From assembly GCA_954871525.1 (NCBI GenBank), contig OX940860.1, positions 28,428,001 to 28,492,000 on the forward strand: a stretch of DNA of 64,000 bases. The letters run 5' to 3'. The position numbers and the translations under genes are program-made. The notes under the pieces were generated by a model that was not told the DNA's origin, did not search any database, and saw only the letters and a list, made by a program, of their open reading frames with translations. Below, one piece after another: positions 63,093 to 64,000 of this stretch. How positions within the stretch are numbered: the stretch's first letter is position 1; every line of letters starts with the position of its first letter. The stretch is from Parietaria judaica (taxonomy: Eukaryota > Streptophyta > Magnoliopsida > Rosales > Urticaceae).

Positions 63093-63288
63093 TTAATTTT
63101 ATTATTATATTTATCGTTATATTTTGTGACTATTGAATAGATATCATTTTTTGTTATATTTATGTTTTTTTAAAAAAAAAAGTTGACAAGGGGCCCAAAA
63201 AAAAAATCGCCTAGGGCCCCGCCGAAGTCAGGGCCGGCCCTGATCGTAATATCGGTGATTTAATGGATACGAATCATTATTAAACAAA

Positions 63289-63753
63289 GGGTTAATGACG
63301 GTGAAAATACCTAAAGTTTGGTCAAAGAACTCCTCGTGTACCCAAAGTTTAAAAGTGGTGGTAAAAATACTCAAAGTCGCATTTGGGGAGTTGACCACTC
63401 CATTCTCGTAACGCCGTTAACTTACCCGTTAACTACGGCCACATGGACAAACGTGGGTTGCTGACATAACAATTTTTGCCACATGGATGAGCCCAAATCA
63501 GTCTCGTTTACGACAAAACAACTATTTAAACTCTAATTAATACTATTTAATACAACTAATTGAACCCCTAATGATTACACTTAGTAAAACAAATTTGTCC
63601 ACATAGACAGAGTTAACGGGTAAGTTAACGGCACGATAATGGAGTAGTCAACTCCCCAAATACGACTTTGGGTATTTTTGCCACTATTTTTAAACTTTGA
63701 GTACACGAAGGGTTCTTTGACTAAACTTTAGGTATTTTCACCGTCATTAATCC
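63289..63753. mobile_element. MULE-type element E (465 bp, 9-bp TSD)
   Basis: Perfect 9-bp duplications TTAAACAAA at 63280-63288 and 63754-63762. Termini GGGTTAATGACGGTGAAAAT and its near complement (ending ATTAATCC). The arms are long and the AT-rich centre is short. Same TIR class as element B (gggttaatgacgg). Non-coding. Only 38 bp separate it from the hAT TSD at its left. Confidence 0.85.
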
Positions 63754-64000
63754 TTAAACAAATAACAGGATTATACCGTTAGAAAAAACTATTTTATAAA
63801 TATTTATGTCGCTAATATATTTTTTGGAATTTATAAATAATATTGATTAAAAATTATATTTAGTCAAATTATCATGTTTCTTTGTGGTTTAAAATCTTCA
63901 TTTCATATATATTTTTAAGTAATTTTATTTTTTTAGTAAGTGCGCCGGATATTCTTGAATTTTTTTTATAGCATAACCCGAAGGTCACAAACTGTGTTGA

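Larger units (their letters stand above)
60627..63242 (+). mobile_element. internally deleted hAT transposon, ZMYM1/TTF-type (2616 bp, perfect 8-bp TSD)
   Basis: 8-bp duplications ATCGTAAT at 60619-60626 and 63243-63250. The left end CAGCGCCGGCCGGCCCTC and right end ...CAGGGCCGGCCCTG are inverted, with subterminal ggggcccc wording on both sides, the typical ends of plant TTF/ZMYM1-type hAT elements. The coding remnants are the N-terminal MSSSRIYKSGAAKRKEK (ATG about 62370) and the C-terminal dimerisation segment at 62784-63092. The middle of the transposase is missing and a stop lies at 62778-62780, so the element cannot move by itself. A nested repeat block (about 61420-62330) interrupts the 5' part. 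Confidence 0.88.

Overview
This is a plant nuclear DNA window, most likely from a eudicot. It is AT-rich. Its genes have many GT-AG introns and plant-specific families (PLS-class PPR, TRM/DUF4378, DUF1645, plant PDIL2-type disulfide isomerase). It is densely packed with small DNA transposons and SINEs. I could not name the species.

Layout. Left edge: the last two exons of a RECQL1-type RecQ helicase (+, 151-1195). A gene-poor stretch with one repeat flanked by 12-bp direct repeats (4153-4732) follows. Then comes a five-exon TRM-like DUF4378 gene (+, 7069-10454). From 10.5 to 28.2 kb there is no intact gene. This block holds SINEs with target-site duplications (TSDs), two CGCGA-rich hAT MITEs, four Mutator-like (MULE) elements with 9-10 bp TSDs, and a decayed hAT transposase tail. 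A DUF1645 gene sits at 28210-29445 (+). After a repeat-bearing spacer comes an 11-exon PDIL2-1-type protein disulfide isomerase (-, 33574-37735).

The most striking locus is 39577-44634 (+). It is an intact 11-exon reading frame whose promoter-proximal part and first exons are copied from the ZMAT2/SNU23 splicing-factor gene lying just downstream (45778-48691, +). That part is fused to a MULE transposase body with SWIM and CCHC zinc-binding motifs and AT-hook-like segments. The copied exon 3/exon 4 junction has been amplified into a series of Lys/Asp-rich mini-exons. Two positions expected to carry transposase catalytic Asp are replaced. This looks like a capture and domestication event.

Right third: a PPR gene (49583-51040, +), a small secreted or membrane-anchored Cys-rich protein gene (51702-53418, -), tRNA-Ala(AGC) (54926-54998, -), a third CGCGA hAT MITE (55553-55836), a SAR1 GTPase gene (56472-58351, -), a broken G-type lectin receptor-kinase pseudogene (59150-60239, +), an internally deleted hAT transposon with a perfect 8-bp TSD (60627-63242), and a fifth MULE element (63289-63753).

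The genes are unrelated housekeeping or regulatory functions (DNA repair, cytoskeleton, ER folding, splicing, RNA editing or processing, ER export), not a pathway cluster. From memory of Arabidopsis, RECQI1, TRM6 and the ZMAT2/SNU23 gene are neighbours on chromosome 3 (At3g05740, At3g05750, At3g05760). If so, the backbone here is ancestral microsynteny inflated by transposons.
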